Positions 17,382 through 25,417 are shown, counted from the stretch's first letter. The stretch is 46,183 nt of DNA from an uncultured Francisellaceae bacterium (GCA_903907935.1 CAIVQA010000095.1:1-46183); one strand, 5' to 3'. Program-made: numbers and translations. Notes: generated from the letters alone by a model not told the origin.

Positions 17382-17464
17382 GACTTAGGTTGTTATGTTA
17401 TAAGAACTTCGGTAAAATTCACTATAAACATAATTAGTAATAGGTATTTTACGGTATAATTTAA

Positions 17465-18103
17465 GTGTCTCAGATAACTTTAAACATAGTATTAACTATC
17501 TCTCTACTTTGCTTTTGCAACTCTAGCATTGCTAATACCTCGTATATCCCAAAAGAATATCAAACCCCTCCAAACCATTTAACTCCTCAACAAAAAGATT
17601 TACTATTTTCAAAAAATTTTTTAATTATTGTTGATAGTAAAACGCAAACATTACACTTATACGATTCAAATAGAATATTATTAAAATCCTATAAAGTATC
17701 TACCAGCAAAAGAGGCCTTGGCCAATTAATAGGTAGTTTAAAAACTCCCACAGGCCTACATATAATCACCGAAAAAATCGGTAATAATGTTCCTAATTAC
17801 GGTATTTTTCGTAAACGTAAATTTACTAAAGCTGTTTGGAAAAAAAATAATTCTCATTGTAAAAAAGGATTTATTGTAACCAGAATTTTACGTTTAAAGG
17901 GGCTAGAGCCTGGCGTTAATTGTGGCAAAAATGATCGTGGTCAAATAATAGATAGTTTCCATCGTGGCATTTATATTCATGGAACTACTATGGAATGGAA
18001 GCTTGGAACCCCAGCTACTATTGGTTGCGTACATTTAAGTTCTAAAGATATTGTTGAGTTGTTTGATTTAGTTCCGGTTGGTTCTTTAGTAATGATTTAT
18101 TGA
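17465..18103 (+). CDS. L,D-transpeptidase (YkuD/ErfK family)
   Basis: 212 residues. A hydrophobic N-terminus (about 5-23, ending SIANT) is a likely signal peptide, placing the protein in the periplasm. The YkuD domain runs from LIIVDSKTQTLHLYD (53-67) to the end, with catalytic His172 in IHGT and Cys188 in TIGCVHLSS. It should form L,D-crosslinks in peptidoglycan or attach a protein to it. The usual GC(I/V)R is GCVH here, a small departure next to the nucleophile. The start is GTG with no clear ribosome-binding site. TATAAT at 17455-17460 lies just upstream, so the transcript may be nearly leaderless. It is divergent from rpsF. Confidence 0.88.
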   Translation: MSQITLNIVLTISLLCFCNSSIANTSYIPKEYQTPPNHLTPQQKDLLFSKNFLIIVDSKTQTLHLYDSNRILLKSYKVSTSKRGLGQLIGSLKTPTGLHIITEKIGNNVPNYGIFRKRKFTKAVWKKNNSHCKKGFIVTRILRLKGLEPGVNCGKNDRGQIIDSFHRGIYIHGTTMEWKLGTPATIGCVHLSSKDIVELFDLVPVGSLVMIY

Positions 18104-18230
18104 AAGCAAACTTTACTGTTTCAGAACTATTGATTTGTTTAACGATATCAACTAACCTCACTGCATAATTTATTACTAATATTTTTTTTGTTTGGCTGGA
18201 TACTAATTAAAGCCATTAAGGTAGTGCATA

Positions 18231-18782
18231 ATGTTAAGCGACAAAGACTATTACGTTGTTGGTAACGATACTTTAGATTTATCCTCAAAAGAATTAAACG
18301 ATAAAGATATTTTCAAAATCATTGCTCTTCTACGACAACATCCAACAATTACTAAAATAGATTTATCTGATAATAACATATACGATTATGGTACTACAGT
18401 TTTAGCTAAATTTTTAGAAAAAGAAAACAGTAATATTGTTGAATTAGATCTAGCTTATAATTTTATAAGTAATACTGGCGCTATATCTCTGTCTAAAAAT
18501 AAATATCTTAAACTTTTAGATCTATCTGGTAATGATATATGTGATGAGGGTGCTATGGCCTTTACTAATACTTCTTTAAATGTTTTAAATTTGCACGGCA
18601 ATCCAATTAGTGAGTATTGTATTATAGAGTTAAAAAAGAATTCTAGTTTACAGCTAGGCATATTTGAAGATCCATTAACTGATGGCATGGAATATGATAC
18701 TACAGAAGACGAAAGTGTTGAAGAACCTTCAAGCTATAATCAGCTTGTTTATGGACGTCTTCGGCTTACCCCTGGTAGTTAA
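18231..18782 (+). CDS. Small leucine-rich-repeat protein
   Basis: 183 residues. Residues about 25-125 form LRRs close to the ribonuclease-inhibitor/NLR type, with repeated LDLSxNxI cores: ITKIDLSDNNI, IVELDLAYNFI, LKLLDLSGNDI, LNVLNLHGNPI. A short acidic tail follows (EYDTTEDESVEEP). There is no signal peptide. Such eukaryote-like LRR proteins are common among effectors of intracellular bacteria, but no function or export is shown. It stands alone, 127 bp after the transpeptidase gene. Confidence 0.75.
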   Translation: MLSDKDYYVVGNDTLDLSSKELNDKDIFKIIALLRQHPTITKIDLSDNNIYDYGTTVLAKFLEKENSNIVELDLAYNFISNTGAISLSKNKYLKLLDLSGNDICDEGAMAFTNTSLNVLNLHGNPISEYCIIELKKNSSLQLGIFEDPLTDGMEYDTTEDESVEEPSSYNQLVYGRLRLTPGS

Positions 18783-18840
18783 ATGGCAAAAAAACAGATT
18801 AAATTCTAATAATTAGTGAAAACTCTTCCATGTTAAGCAT

Positions 18841-18864
18841 TAAGTAGGTAATATTGCATTAACA
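18841..18864 (+). promoter_or_regulatory. GTAGGTAAT motif upstream of the HEXXH gene
   Basis: TAAGTAGGTAATATTGCATT, 71 bp before the start at 18912. The same motif (GTAGGTAATAnnTGC core) is found before the first fic gene (20309) and before the SDR gene (24639), always on the coding strand. It may be a shared operator or a recombination-associated sequence. Confidence 0.4.
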
Positions 18865-18911
18865 CTGATCTAAAATGGAAACTTTTCAACATCAACAAAC
18901 TTAGGTAGCAT

Positions 18912-19811
18912 ATGTATAAAATAATTTATATTACTTTTTTATTGTTCAGCACGATTGTAAATGCTAGCGGTAATTCTATAAATGTAACAATGCTTAAACA
19001 AGAACAGACCATTTCTAAATTACTAACTTTACAAAAAACTATGCCTATGTCTAAAACTCCTAAAAAATTATCGGCCAAACCTTATGCCTCTTGTTTTAAA
19101 GTAAATATCAATGATTTTTTCCCTGCTAATACTATAAATCTTAAGCCAATCTATGGGTGTATTTTTTCCGATCAAATTGCTATGAATGCCGCATTGCTAA
19201 GAGCTGGATTATATGTTCACACCAAAGTAGGTATAGCTAATGATGAACAATTGTTTGGTTCTAAATTAATGAATGCTGTAGGTGGGCATGACTTTAATGG
19301 CACAGAATTATTTAGGTACCATAACCAAGTGGTTATATCAAATAAAACTCTTGCTAAGCATAAACGACTAAAAAACATAGAAGCAAAATTAGATCAAAAA
19401 ATTATAAAACCTATAATAGATCAGAATAAAGAAAACTTTATTTTTTTCTCGATTATAAATACTAAAAAATATAAAGCAAATTTAACTCACGAACTATTGC
19501 ATGCCCAGTATTATAATGTACCTCAGATCAGAGAAGTACTCTTACAAGTTTGGAACCAAGTACCGAACCACGATCAACAAATAATTATAAAGTCATTACA
19601 AAATGGTGGGTACGATATGAATCAGCAAGAATTATTATTGCGCGAATTTTATTCATATTTTTTACAATATAATTCAAAAAATTATTTATCTTCCATTAAA
19701 GTGCTTGCTCCAATGGCAAAACTATCTAAGGTCTATGCACCAAAAATACGATCAGCTTTGCATACTGCTAATATAAAAATAATTACTTTAACTAAAAATA
19801 ATAAGCACTAA
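18912..19811 (+). CDS. Secreted HEXXH protein, putative zinc metallopeptidase
   Basis: 299 residues, family not recognised. The N-terminal signal peptide (MYKIIYITFLLFSTIVNASG) indicates export to the periplasm or beyond. HELLH at residues 193-197, in NLTHELLHAQYYN, is the zincin zinc-binding/catalytic motif. REFYSYFLQY with Glu245 about 50 residues later could supply the third ligand, as in gluzincin-type enzymes. Cys61 and Cys83 could pair. The decayed SDR fragment follows after 9 bp, so this gene probably once led an operon with SDR. Peptidase activity is inferred from the motif only. Confidence 0.6.
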   Translation: MYKIIYITFLLFSTIVNASGNSINVTMLKQEQTISKLLTLQKTMPMSKTPKKLSAKPYASCFKVNINDFFPANTINLKPIYGCIFSDQIAMNAALLRAGLYVHTKVGIANDEQLFGSKLMNAVGGHDFNGTELFRYHNQVVISNKTLAKHKRLKNIEAKLDQKIIKPIIDQNKENFIFFSIINTKKYKANLTHELLHAQYYNVPQIREVLLQVWNQVPNHDQQIIIKSLQNGGYDMNQQELLLREFYSYFLQYNSKNYLSSIKVLAPMAKLSKVYAPKIRSALHTANIKIITLTKNNKH

Positions 19812-19812
19812 A

Positions 19813-19977
19813 GTATGAACATGACAAATCAGTTGCCAAAAATTGTTCTCATAACTGGCGCATATGGTGGCATCGGTCAAGCCATAACTAGTAAATTCAT
19901 TACTAACGGCGTTAAGGTAATATTGCTTGATATCGATGTGACTAAACTTGCAAATACAGAGCAAGATTGTGTGATAT
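19813..19977 (+). pseudogene. 5' fragment of SDR oxidoreductase gene (left direct repeat)
   Basis: 165 bp matching 24693-24857 with only about five substitutions. It encodes the first 50 or so residues of the SDR (start at 19821, TGAYGGIG motif), then stops matching abruptly at GTGATA. The rest of the domain is missing. It is therefore a truncated duplicate of the intact gene at 24701, and the left member of a direct repeat that brackets the Fic islet. Confidence 0.93.
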
Positions 19978-20059
19978 GAGTCTTCAATCTCTTATAACAG
20001 CGAATTGGTAACAACACAAATTCTTGACCATCTATAGTTTTAATAGTGTTAATGTTCAT
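19978..20059 (-). pseudogene. Truncated antitoxin-like remnant
   Basis: The minus strand encodes MNINTIKTIDGQEFVLLPI, which resembles the start of HTH or Phd-type antitoxins, but the frame then runs into the SDR fragment. Its ATG overlaps the stop of the RelE-like remnant (ATGA), the usual toxin-antitoxin arrangement. No DNA-binding domain survives. Confidence 0.55.
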
Positions 20060-20247
20060 TTGTATACATCTCTTCTTGCGCCAATTTTCTCTATTGAAAT
20101 AATTCTCAAATAATTGTCTCGTTCAAAAATGACACGTCAACAACCAAACCACATTCTGTAATCAGTACGCCCAGCGAACTTTTTTATATCCAGCCTTTTA
20201 TTATCTAGATTTAGTCCCAAAAACTTAATAGCCTCCAATAAATGTAT
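20056..20247 (-). pseudogene. RelE/ParE-like toxin remnant
   Basis: The minus frame reads LLEAIKFLGLNLDNKRLD, then KKFAGRTDYRMWFG, Cys, a TGA stop, then RVIFERDNYLRIISIEK and GARRDVYK. This is the layout of the RelE family C-terminal two thirds (YRxxxGxxRVIFE...I...RRDVY). One nonsense codon (probably Trp to stop) and a missing N-terminus mark it as a pseudogene. It partners with the antitoxin remnant. Confidence 0.6.
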
Positions 20248-20305
20248 CTAACCTAGCATCACCAAACCCTTCGCCAATATAGCTTCCTGTAGCTATTACT
20301 AAATG
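20225..20305 (-). pseudogene. Fragment of an SF2 helicase-like protein
   Basis: The minus frame reads VIATGSYIGEGFGDARLDT before diverging and stopping. This closely resembles the motif V region of DEAD/DEAH-type helicases found in restriction or phage-derived proteins (ATGxYIGEGFDxxRLDT). Only about 25 codons remain, overlapping the junction with the RelE remnant. Confidence 0.4.
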
Positions 20306-20308
20306 ATT

Positions 20309-20395
20309 TAAGTAGGTAATAAATGCGGTAATATCTTGTAAAGGTGGTAATATCGATGCTATTATTACCTACTTAATCATAAATTTACCTACTTT
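20309..20395 (+). promoter_or_regulatory. Inverted GTAGGTAAT operator-like repeats before fic
   Basis: TAAGTAGGTAATA (20309-20321) has a perfect inverted copy TATTACCTACTTA (20363-20375). A further half site TTTACCTACTTT (20384-20395) follows at 20-bp spacing. The last half site ends next to the AAGGA ribosome-binding site of the fic gene. A protein bound here would cover the promoter and start region. Confidence 0.5.
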
Positions 20396-20409
20396 AAGGA
20401 TACGTGCAA

Positions 20410-21453
20410 ATGCAATCGCTATCTTCAGTATTTATCAACTCTCTAACCTTTAATGGCGATCAGGCCAGTATTATACGAGCAATAGGGGAATATCGTGGTA
20501 AGCAGGCATTGTTCTTCAAGCAAGCACCTGAAACCCTTGAAACCTTACGTATGGTAGCTAAGATTGAATCTAGTGAATCTTCTAATAGATTAGAGGGCAT
20601 AGAACTACCACATAAAAAAATCGAAGAGTTGGTATTAAAAAACACCGCACCTATTAGCCGTTCTGAGCAAGAGATTGCTGGGTATAGGGATGCTCTTAAT
20701 TTGATCCATGAATCTGGTGAGCATATGGCCTTTACTCCAAATGTGGTATTGCAGTTACATGGGATATTATATCGTTATTTACCCAATCTTGGTGGTAGAT
20801 GGAAATCTACTGATAACGAGATTATTGAAACCCATTCTGACGGCACTAAAAGAATACGGTTTACTCCAACAAAAGCATTCTTAACTTCAGTCTCTATGGA
20901 GCAATTAACAACTGATTACGCAACTGCTGTAGAGCAGCAAAAACTTGATGCTCTTATCTTGATACCTCTAGCAATATTAGATTTTTTATGTATTCATCCG
21001 TTCACTGATGGTAATGGTAGGATGTCACGTTTGTTAACATTGATTTTGCTATATCAATTTGATTATCAAGTTGGACATTATATAAGTTTGGAACGTATTT
21101 TCGAGGAAAGTAAAGAAAGTTATTATGAAACCTTGGAAGCAAGTTCACAAAATTGGCATGAAGGAAAACATGATGTTAATCCGTGGTTGAATTATTTTTG
21201 GGGTACATTATTACGCGCTTACAGAGAGTTTGAAAACCGGGTTGGGGTGATAACCACTAATAAAGGATCAAAGACTGAGTTAATACGCAATACGATTAAT
21301 CGTAGAATTGGCCCATTCACTATTGTATCAATTGAGTCTGATTGTCCCGGTATAAGTCGTGAGATGATTCGCCTAGTATTGCGGCAAATGCGAGATGAAG
21401 GTTTAGTTATTTCAAGTAGCAAAGGACGGGGAGCCATGTGGCAGAAAGTTTAA
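20410..21453 (+). CDS. Fic family AMPylase-type protein with N-terminal inhibitory motif and C-terminal wHTH
   Basis: About 347 residues. The Fic core HPFTDGNGR has its catalytic His near residue 196; Fic enzymes transfer AMP or related groups to protein hydroxyls. SSNRLEGIE near residue 60 fits the inhibitory (S/T)xxxE(G/N) helix, so this is a class II, self-inhibited Fic. The last 80 residues (KTELIRNTINRRIGPFTIVS ... GAMWQKV) look like a winged HTH. AAGGA lies 9 nt before ATG 20410; the GTG two codons earlier is only 3 nt from it and is less likely. It is preceded by an inverted-repeat operator and sits in the islet with a second Fic gene. Confidence 0.92.
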   Translation: MQSLSSVFINSLTFNGDQASIIRAIGEYRGKQALFFKQAPETLETLRMVAKIESSESSNRLEGIELPHKKIEELVLKNTAPISRSEQEIAGYRDALNLIHESGEHMAFTPNVVLQLHGILYRYLPNLGGRWKSTDNEIIETHSDGTKRIRFTPTKAFLTSVSMEQLTTDYATAVEQQKLDALILIPLAILDFLCIHPFTDGNGRMSRLLTLILLYQFDYQVGHYISLERIFEESKESYYETLEASSQNWHEGKHDVNPWLNYFWGTLLRAYREFENRVGVITTNKGSKTELIRNTINRRIGPFTIVSIESDCPGISREMIRLVLRQMRDEGLVISSSKGRGAMWQKV

Positions 21454-21668
21454 AATTAAAATCCGCTGTTTTTGAAGACTTGGATATAGCTAACAAAGAT
21501 TTACCTAAAATTTTAAAGCTTATTGCAAAAATCTTACCGATTTACTTTATTTTAAATGAACTTAGTTTAATTCAGGTTTACCAAGATCCATCTTTTAGCC
21601 ATACAAGATCCGATAAAATCCGTAAAGGTTATAATTTATTTTTATCCACAATGGGATCCAACAGCTAA
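21438..21668 (+). CDS. Small hypothetical ORF or gene remnant
   Basis: 76 codons starting at a GTG inside the 3' end of fic (16-bp overlap), with no evident ribosome-binding site. It has a hydrophobic middle (LPIYFILNELSLIQVY) and no recognised domain. It may be a translationally coupled small protein or a decayed leftover. A similar 15-bp stretch (AGATCCATCTTTTAG) recurs near 21796 in the gap that follows. Confidence 0.25.
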   Translation: MAESLKLKSAVFEDLDIANKDLPKILKLIAKILPIYFILNELSLIQVYQDPSFSHTRSDKIRKGYNLFLSTMGSNS

Positions 21669-21871
21669 CTTGTAATTTTATAATCACTATGGCTAAAATG
21701 AATTCAACGTTAAATTATTGTTTACGGTTAAATAATAAGTTTAGATTGTCTTGTGCAACAACATAATAAATTTACCCTAATTCATCTATTAGTCAGATCC
21801 ATCTTTTAGTTATCTAGGCCCTTAGTTTTTAGGATTTTAGGTGCAAATACACAAAATTTGGTTGTTAATCT

Positions 21872-21980
21872 TTAATATACTTAAACCAGCATATCTTATG
21901 AATTAATATGCTTATTTCCATAAAACCAGAGCATTAGCATGCTTAAATCCTAATTATTACTTGTTAATATGCTGAAATCC
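21872..21980 (+). promoter_or_regulatory. Four iteron-like direct repeats upstream of AbiEi-Fic gene
   Basis: Four related 17-mers with consensus TTAATATGCTTAAATCC start at 21872, 21903, 21934 and 21964, a 31/31/30-bp spacing (three helical turns). The array ends 43 bp before the start of the AbiEi-Fic fusion gene at 22024. Same-face spacing suggests cooperative protein binding. The rest of the gap 21669-22023 shows no gene. Confidence 0.7.
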
Positions 21981-22023
21981 CGATATAATTAAATTATTCA
22001 TTAATATGGATTGAACTAATAGC

Positions 22024-23517
22024 ATGGGTAAAATTATCTTTGCCAACGATAAGGTAAGTGCAAATAAATTGTCGAGAAAGGCCAAAATTGGTAAATTGAA
22101 GAGAGTTTATCACGGTATATATACTGACGATCTAGATACAGCTGATACAAAAATAATACAAAAAAATTGGATGAATATAATTTCCTATTTGGTTCCAGGA
22201 GGAATATTAAGCTTTAGATCAGCTCTAAATCTACGTTTAATTCCATATGAAGATAATAATTTAATAGTTTTCGTGACTAGTACATACAATAAAACGATTA
22301 AATTGCCTGGGCTAATAATTAAAATACATCAAGGAGATAATAAGAATTTTACTGAACAAATGCACCCAGATTTATTAAGGACTAATGAAGCCAGAACTTT
22401 ATTAGAAAATTTAACTCCTACTAGAAGCTTACGCGGGGTAAAAACGGTAAGTACAGAAGAAATTGAGACACATTTAGCAAAAATATTACATAACAGAGGA
22501 GAAGATGCTCTAAATTATTTGCGCGATCAAGCTAGAGATATATCACACCAATTAAGTTTAGTGAATGAATTTGAAAAATTAAATGCCAAGATAAGAGCAT
22601 TATTGTCTACACATGAAGAAAGTACTATTTTAACTTCTAAATATGCGAAAGCAATTATGAAAAAGGAGCCATATGATTCTGGCAGAATTCAATTATTTAT
22701 AGATTTAAGCACTTATTTGCAACAATGTAACTTTATTGAAAGACATTATGTTTATGAAAGAAGCGCCTTTAAAAATTTGGCTTTCTTTGAATCTTATTTT
22801 TCTAATTATATAGAGGGCACCAAATTTATTATTGATGAAGCAGAAGATATTGTATTTTCTGGTAAAACAATTAATAGCCGTCATGCAGACAGTCATGATG
22901 TTTTGGCAAATTTTAGGATCTGTAATGATTATCTTGGAATTAGCAAAACTCCTAGTTCTGCAAGTGAATTGATTAATCTGTTACAATCAAGACATGCAAT
23001 ATTGATGAGTGAAAGACCAGAAATTTCTCCTGGAAACTTTAAAGATAGAAACAATAGAGCAGGTAATACTTTTTTTGTTGGTGCTAAAGATGTTGTTGGC
23101 ACATTGACGCAATCATTTGATATTTATGAGTCATTGCCTGAAGGCATGCATAGAGCCTTATTTATACATTTTGTCATATCTGAAGTGCATCCATTTAACG
23201 ATGGTAATGGGCGTATATCCAGAATGATGTTAAACGCCGAATTAGTTAAATATCAGAAATATAAAATTATTATTCCAAATGTATATAGAGAAAGTTATAT
23301 GAACGCTTTAAAAGCTGTTACAAGGGATTCATATTTTCTAGCTTACTGCAAAATGATGGATACGGCGCAAGCTTACACTACTAGCGTACCTTGGTATGAC
23401 TATCCAGCAGCAAGAAGTAAAATTGAGGTAGATCGTGCCGAACAAGAAGAAGACGAGGGGCTTCCAATTTTTAACCGTGCAGTACAGAAATTAACTTTAA
23501 CCGAATTTCCTAGATGA
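22024..23517 (+). CDS. AbiEi-like antitoxin domain fused to Fic domain
   Basis: 497 residues. The N-terminus (FANDKVSANKLSRKAKIGKL ... VYHGIYTDD, about 5-40) and the following 130 residues resemble the winged-helix antitoxin AbiEi of type IV toxin-antitoxin systems. From about residue 230 a Fic protein follows, with inhibitory SNYIEG at 260-265 and catalytic HPFNDGNGR at 389-397. Fusing a DNA-binding autorepressor-like domain to a self-inhibited Fic enzyme suggests a one-gene toxin-antitoxin-like unit. The iteron array immediately upstream is a natural candidate for its own operator. The Fic part is certain; the AbiEi part is recognition by pattern. Confidence 0.82.
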   Translation: MGKIIFANDKVSANKLSRKAKIGKLKRVYHGIYTDDLDTADTKIIQKNWMNIISYLVPGGILSFRSALNLRLIPYEDNNLIVFVTSTYNKTIKLPGLIIKIHQGDNKNFTEQMHPDLLRTNEARTLLENLTPTRSLRGVKTVSTEEIETHLAKILHNRGEDALNYLRDQARDISHQLSLVNEFEKLNAKIRALLSTHEESTILTSKYAKAIMKKEPYDSGRIQLFIDLSTYLQQCNFIERHYVYERSAFKNLAFFESYFSNYIEGTKFIIDEAEDIVFSGKTINSRHADSHDVLANFRICNDYLGISKTPSSASELINLLQSRHAILMSERPEISPGNFKDRNNRAGNTFFVGAKDVVGTLTQSFDIYESLPEGMHRALFIHFVISEVHPFNDGNGRISRMMLNAELVKYQKYKIIIPNVYRESYMNALKAVTRDSYFLAYCKMMDTAQAYTTSVPWYDYPAARSKIEVDRAEQEEDEGLPIFNRAVQKLTLTEFPR

Positions 23518-23588
23518 AATAGCAAGCCCAGTTTTTGTTGAAAAAGATTACTATACTATTACAAAAAATAATTATTAAGGGGGTGGAA

Positions 23589-24629
23589 ATGGAATTGACT
23601 AAGCGAAATGCAAAAATAGTTAAGGATGCAATTCAAACCTGGAAGGATTGCAAGATAATTGACAAAGAAATAGCAGAGTCTTTAATTCTCACCATTAAGG
23701 TAATTGCCTTTGATTGGTATAAATTGGCTAAGTATTCTATATTTGTGGCCCTGATCTGCTTTTTTATTGCTATTGCTACATTGCTATCAGATCCTATTCT
23801 TATGCATATACTTCGAAACATTTTTAATTCCCCAGCCATAGCTAAATTCTTATTTATGACTGCGTTAGCAGGGTACTTTTTCTATTTCGGGATAAAAAGA
23901 AAAAAACGTTTCATGTATAAAGTGTACTCGAATGAAGCAATTTTAACACTGGGTGTTGCTTCAACAGCCATCGCAATTTATCAGTTGGGAAAAGTGTTGA
24001 AATTGCAGTTTGAACAATTTCGCCACCTATCATTTTATGCTTGCTTAATCTATGGCTTAATAGGTTATTATTTTAAATCTACTTTAATTTGGATTTTTGC
24101 ATTAATATCTTTGGGCATTTGGTATGGAGCAGAAACAGGTTATTTATCTGGATGGGGTTCTTATTACTTAGGGATGAATTACTCTCTGCGTTTTGTCTTA
24201 TTTGGCAGCGTGTTGACTGCAGCTGCTATTGGTGTTGAACAACAATCTTGGGCAAGAGAATTACAACGGTCAACGTTAACAATGGGCTTGTTGTACCTAT
24301 TTATTGCATTATGGATTTTATCGATATTTGGTGATTATGACAGCATGTATGCTTGGAACCAAGCGAAGCCAATCGAACTATTTCATTGGTCGATTTTATT
24401 TGCAGCTGTAGCTATAGGTGCAATTATTCATGGCTTGCGTTGTGATAACGATCTTACTAAGGGTTTTGGCATAACCTTTTTATTCATTAATTTATATACT
24501 AGATTTTTCGAATACTTTTGGACACCAATGCACAAAGCTGTCTTTTTTGCAGTTCTAGCCACCTCATTCTGGTATATAGGTACGAGAGCTGAAAAAATTT
24601 GGCACTTTGGTCAGCGACGCAAGCAGTAG
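23589..24629 (+). CDS. DUF2157-like multi-pass membrane protein
   Basis: 346 residues from the ATG at 23589, which follows an AGGGGGTGGA ribosome-binding site; TTG starts further upstream are weaker. A short polar N-terminus (about 45 residues, ELTKRNAKIVKDAIQTWKDC) precedes about ten hydrophobic segments. This resembles the DUF2157 family of predicted integral membrane proteins, whose function is unknown. It follows the AbiEi-Fic gene by 71 bp and lies inside the direct-repeat-bounded islet, so it may be part of the same accessory unit. Confidence 0.65.
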   Translation: MELTKRNAKIVKDAIQTWKDCKIIDKEIAESLILTIKVIAFDWYKLAKYSIFVALICFFIAIATLLSDPILMHILRNIFNSPAIAKFLFMTALAGYFFYFGIKRKKRFMYKVYSNEAILTLGVASTAIAIYQLGKVLKLQFEQFRHLSFYACLIYGLIGYYFKSTLIWIFALISLGIWYGAETGYLSGWGSYYLGMNYSLRFVLFGSVLTAAAIGVEQQSWARELQRSTLTMGLLYLFIALWILSIFGDYDSMYAWNQAKPIELFHWSILFAAVAIGAIIHGLRCDNDLTKGFGITFLFINLYTRFFEYFWTPMHKAVFFAVLATSFWYIGTRAEKIWHFGQRRKQ

Positions 24630-24637
24630 CTTGCTCT

Positions 24638-24660
24638 TGTAGGTAATAATTGCTATAATC
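24638..24660 (+). promoter_or_regulatory. GTAGGTAAT motif upstream of SDR gene
   Basis: TTGTAGGTAATAATTGCTAT lies 63 bp before the SDR start and just outside the right direct repeat. It is the third copy of the motif at 18841 and 20309. A CCGCAAAAAATGCGG hairpin follows at 24662-24676. Confidence 0.4.
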
Positions 24661-24692
24661 ACCGCAAAAAATGCGGTAATTAATGTGTGGAT

Positions 24693-24857
24693 GTATAAAC
24701 ATGACAGATCAGTTGCCAAAAATTGTTCTCATAACTGGCGCATATGGTGGCATCGGTCAAGCCATAACTAGTAAATTCATTACTAATGGCGTTAAGGTAA
24801 TATTGCTTGATATCGATGTGACTAAACTTGCAAATACAGAACAAGATTTTGTGATAA
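24693..24857 (+). repeat. Right copy of 165-bp direct repeat
   Basis: Matches 19813-19977 in the same orientation with about five differences. It covers the start region and first 50 codons of the intact SDR gene. The two copies bracket about 4.7 kb. Homologous recombination between them would delete the islet and leave one intact SDR gene directly behind the HEXXH gene. Confidence 0.93.
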
Positions 24858-25417
24858 GTGTACAAAAGTGTGATCTTACCAAGATCGATGAAATAAAAAA
24901 AGTTTGGTCTTATTTAGATAAATGTGGAATAAAAGTAGACTGTCTTATTAATAACGCTGGCGTATACTTCGCCTGTCCTTGGCAGGAATATAGTTTTGAA
25001 CTTGCAAGTAAAGTAATAAACGTTAATGTTCTTGGCGCATTCTTTATGTCGCAAGAATTTGCTCACCGAAATCAACAAGGCTCTATTGTAAATATTTCAT
25101 CAATTGCTGGATTTACTGGAGGTGGTGATCCAGTCTATGGTGCTAGTAAAGCGGCATTATTAGGATTGACTAAGTCGCTGGCTTTATCGTTAGCACCAGG
25201 GATTAGGGTTAACGCAATAGCACCAGGAATAGTTGATACAGCTATGATGAAGAGTATCCCTCAAGAAATTTTGCAGCATTATCATGACCATGAACTCCTT
25301 TCCGAATTAATCAAACCAGAAGCAATTGCTGATGTAGTGTTATTCCTCGCAAGTAATCTGTCAAAGAATATAACTGGTGCTACGATTGATATCAATAACG
25401 GGGTTTATTTGCGTTAA
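24701..25417 (+). CDS. Short-chain dehydrogenase/reductase
   Basis: 238 residues, typical classical SDR length. NAD(P)-binding TGAYGGIG near the N-terminus, NNAG, then the catalytic region: NISSIAG serine, and YGASK with Tyr and Lys. PGIRVNAIAPGIVDTAM follows. The substrate cannot be told; it resembles FabG-like and sugar/alcohol SDRs. ATG 24701 is preferred because it is conserved in the truncated copy (19821), whereas the in-frame ATG at 24683 lies in sequence absent there. Originally it was probably the second gene after the HEXXH protein. Confidence 0.9.
   Translation: MTDQLPKIVLITGAYGGIGQAITSKFITNGVKVILLDIDVTKLANTEQDFVISVQKCDLTKIDEIKKVWSYLDKCGIKVDCLINNAGVYFACPWQEYSFELASKVINVNVLGAFFMSQEFAHRNQQGSIVNISSIAGFTGGGDPVYGASKAALLGLTKSLALSLAPGIRVNAIAPGIVDTAMMKSIPQEILQHYHDHELLSELIKPEAIADVVLFLASNLSKNITGATIDINNGVYLR

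Noticed and set aside
21587..21810. Repeat AGATCCATCTTTTAG at 21587 and 21796
   Set aside because: Only two short copies without further structure; chance or minor duplication.
23535..23588. TTG start for the DUF2157-like protein
   Set aside because: A strong AGGGGGTGGA site lies directly before the ATG at 23589.
24683..24700. Upstream ATG for the SDR gene
   Set aside because: This stretch is not present in the truncated copy at 19813, and the N-terminal MTDQLPKIVLITG start is typical of SDRs.
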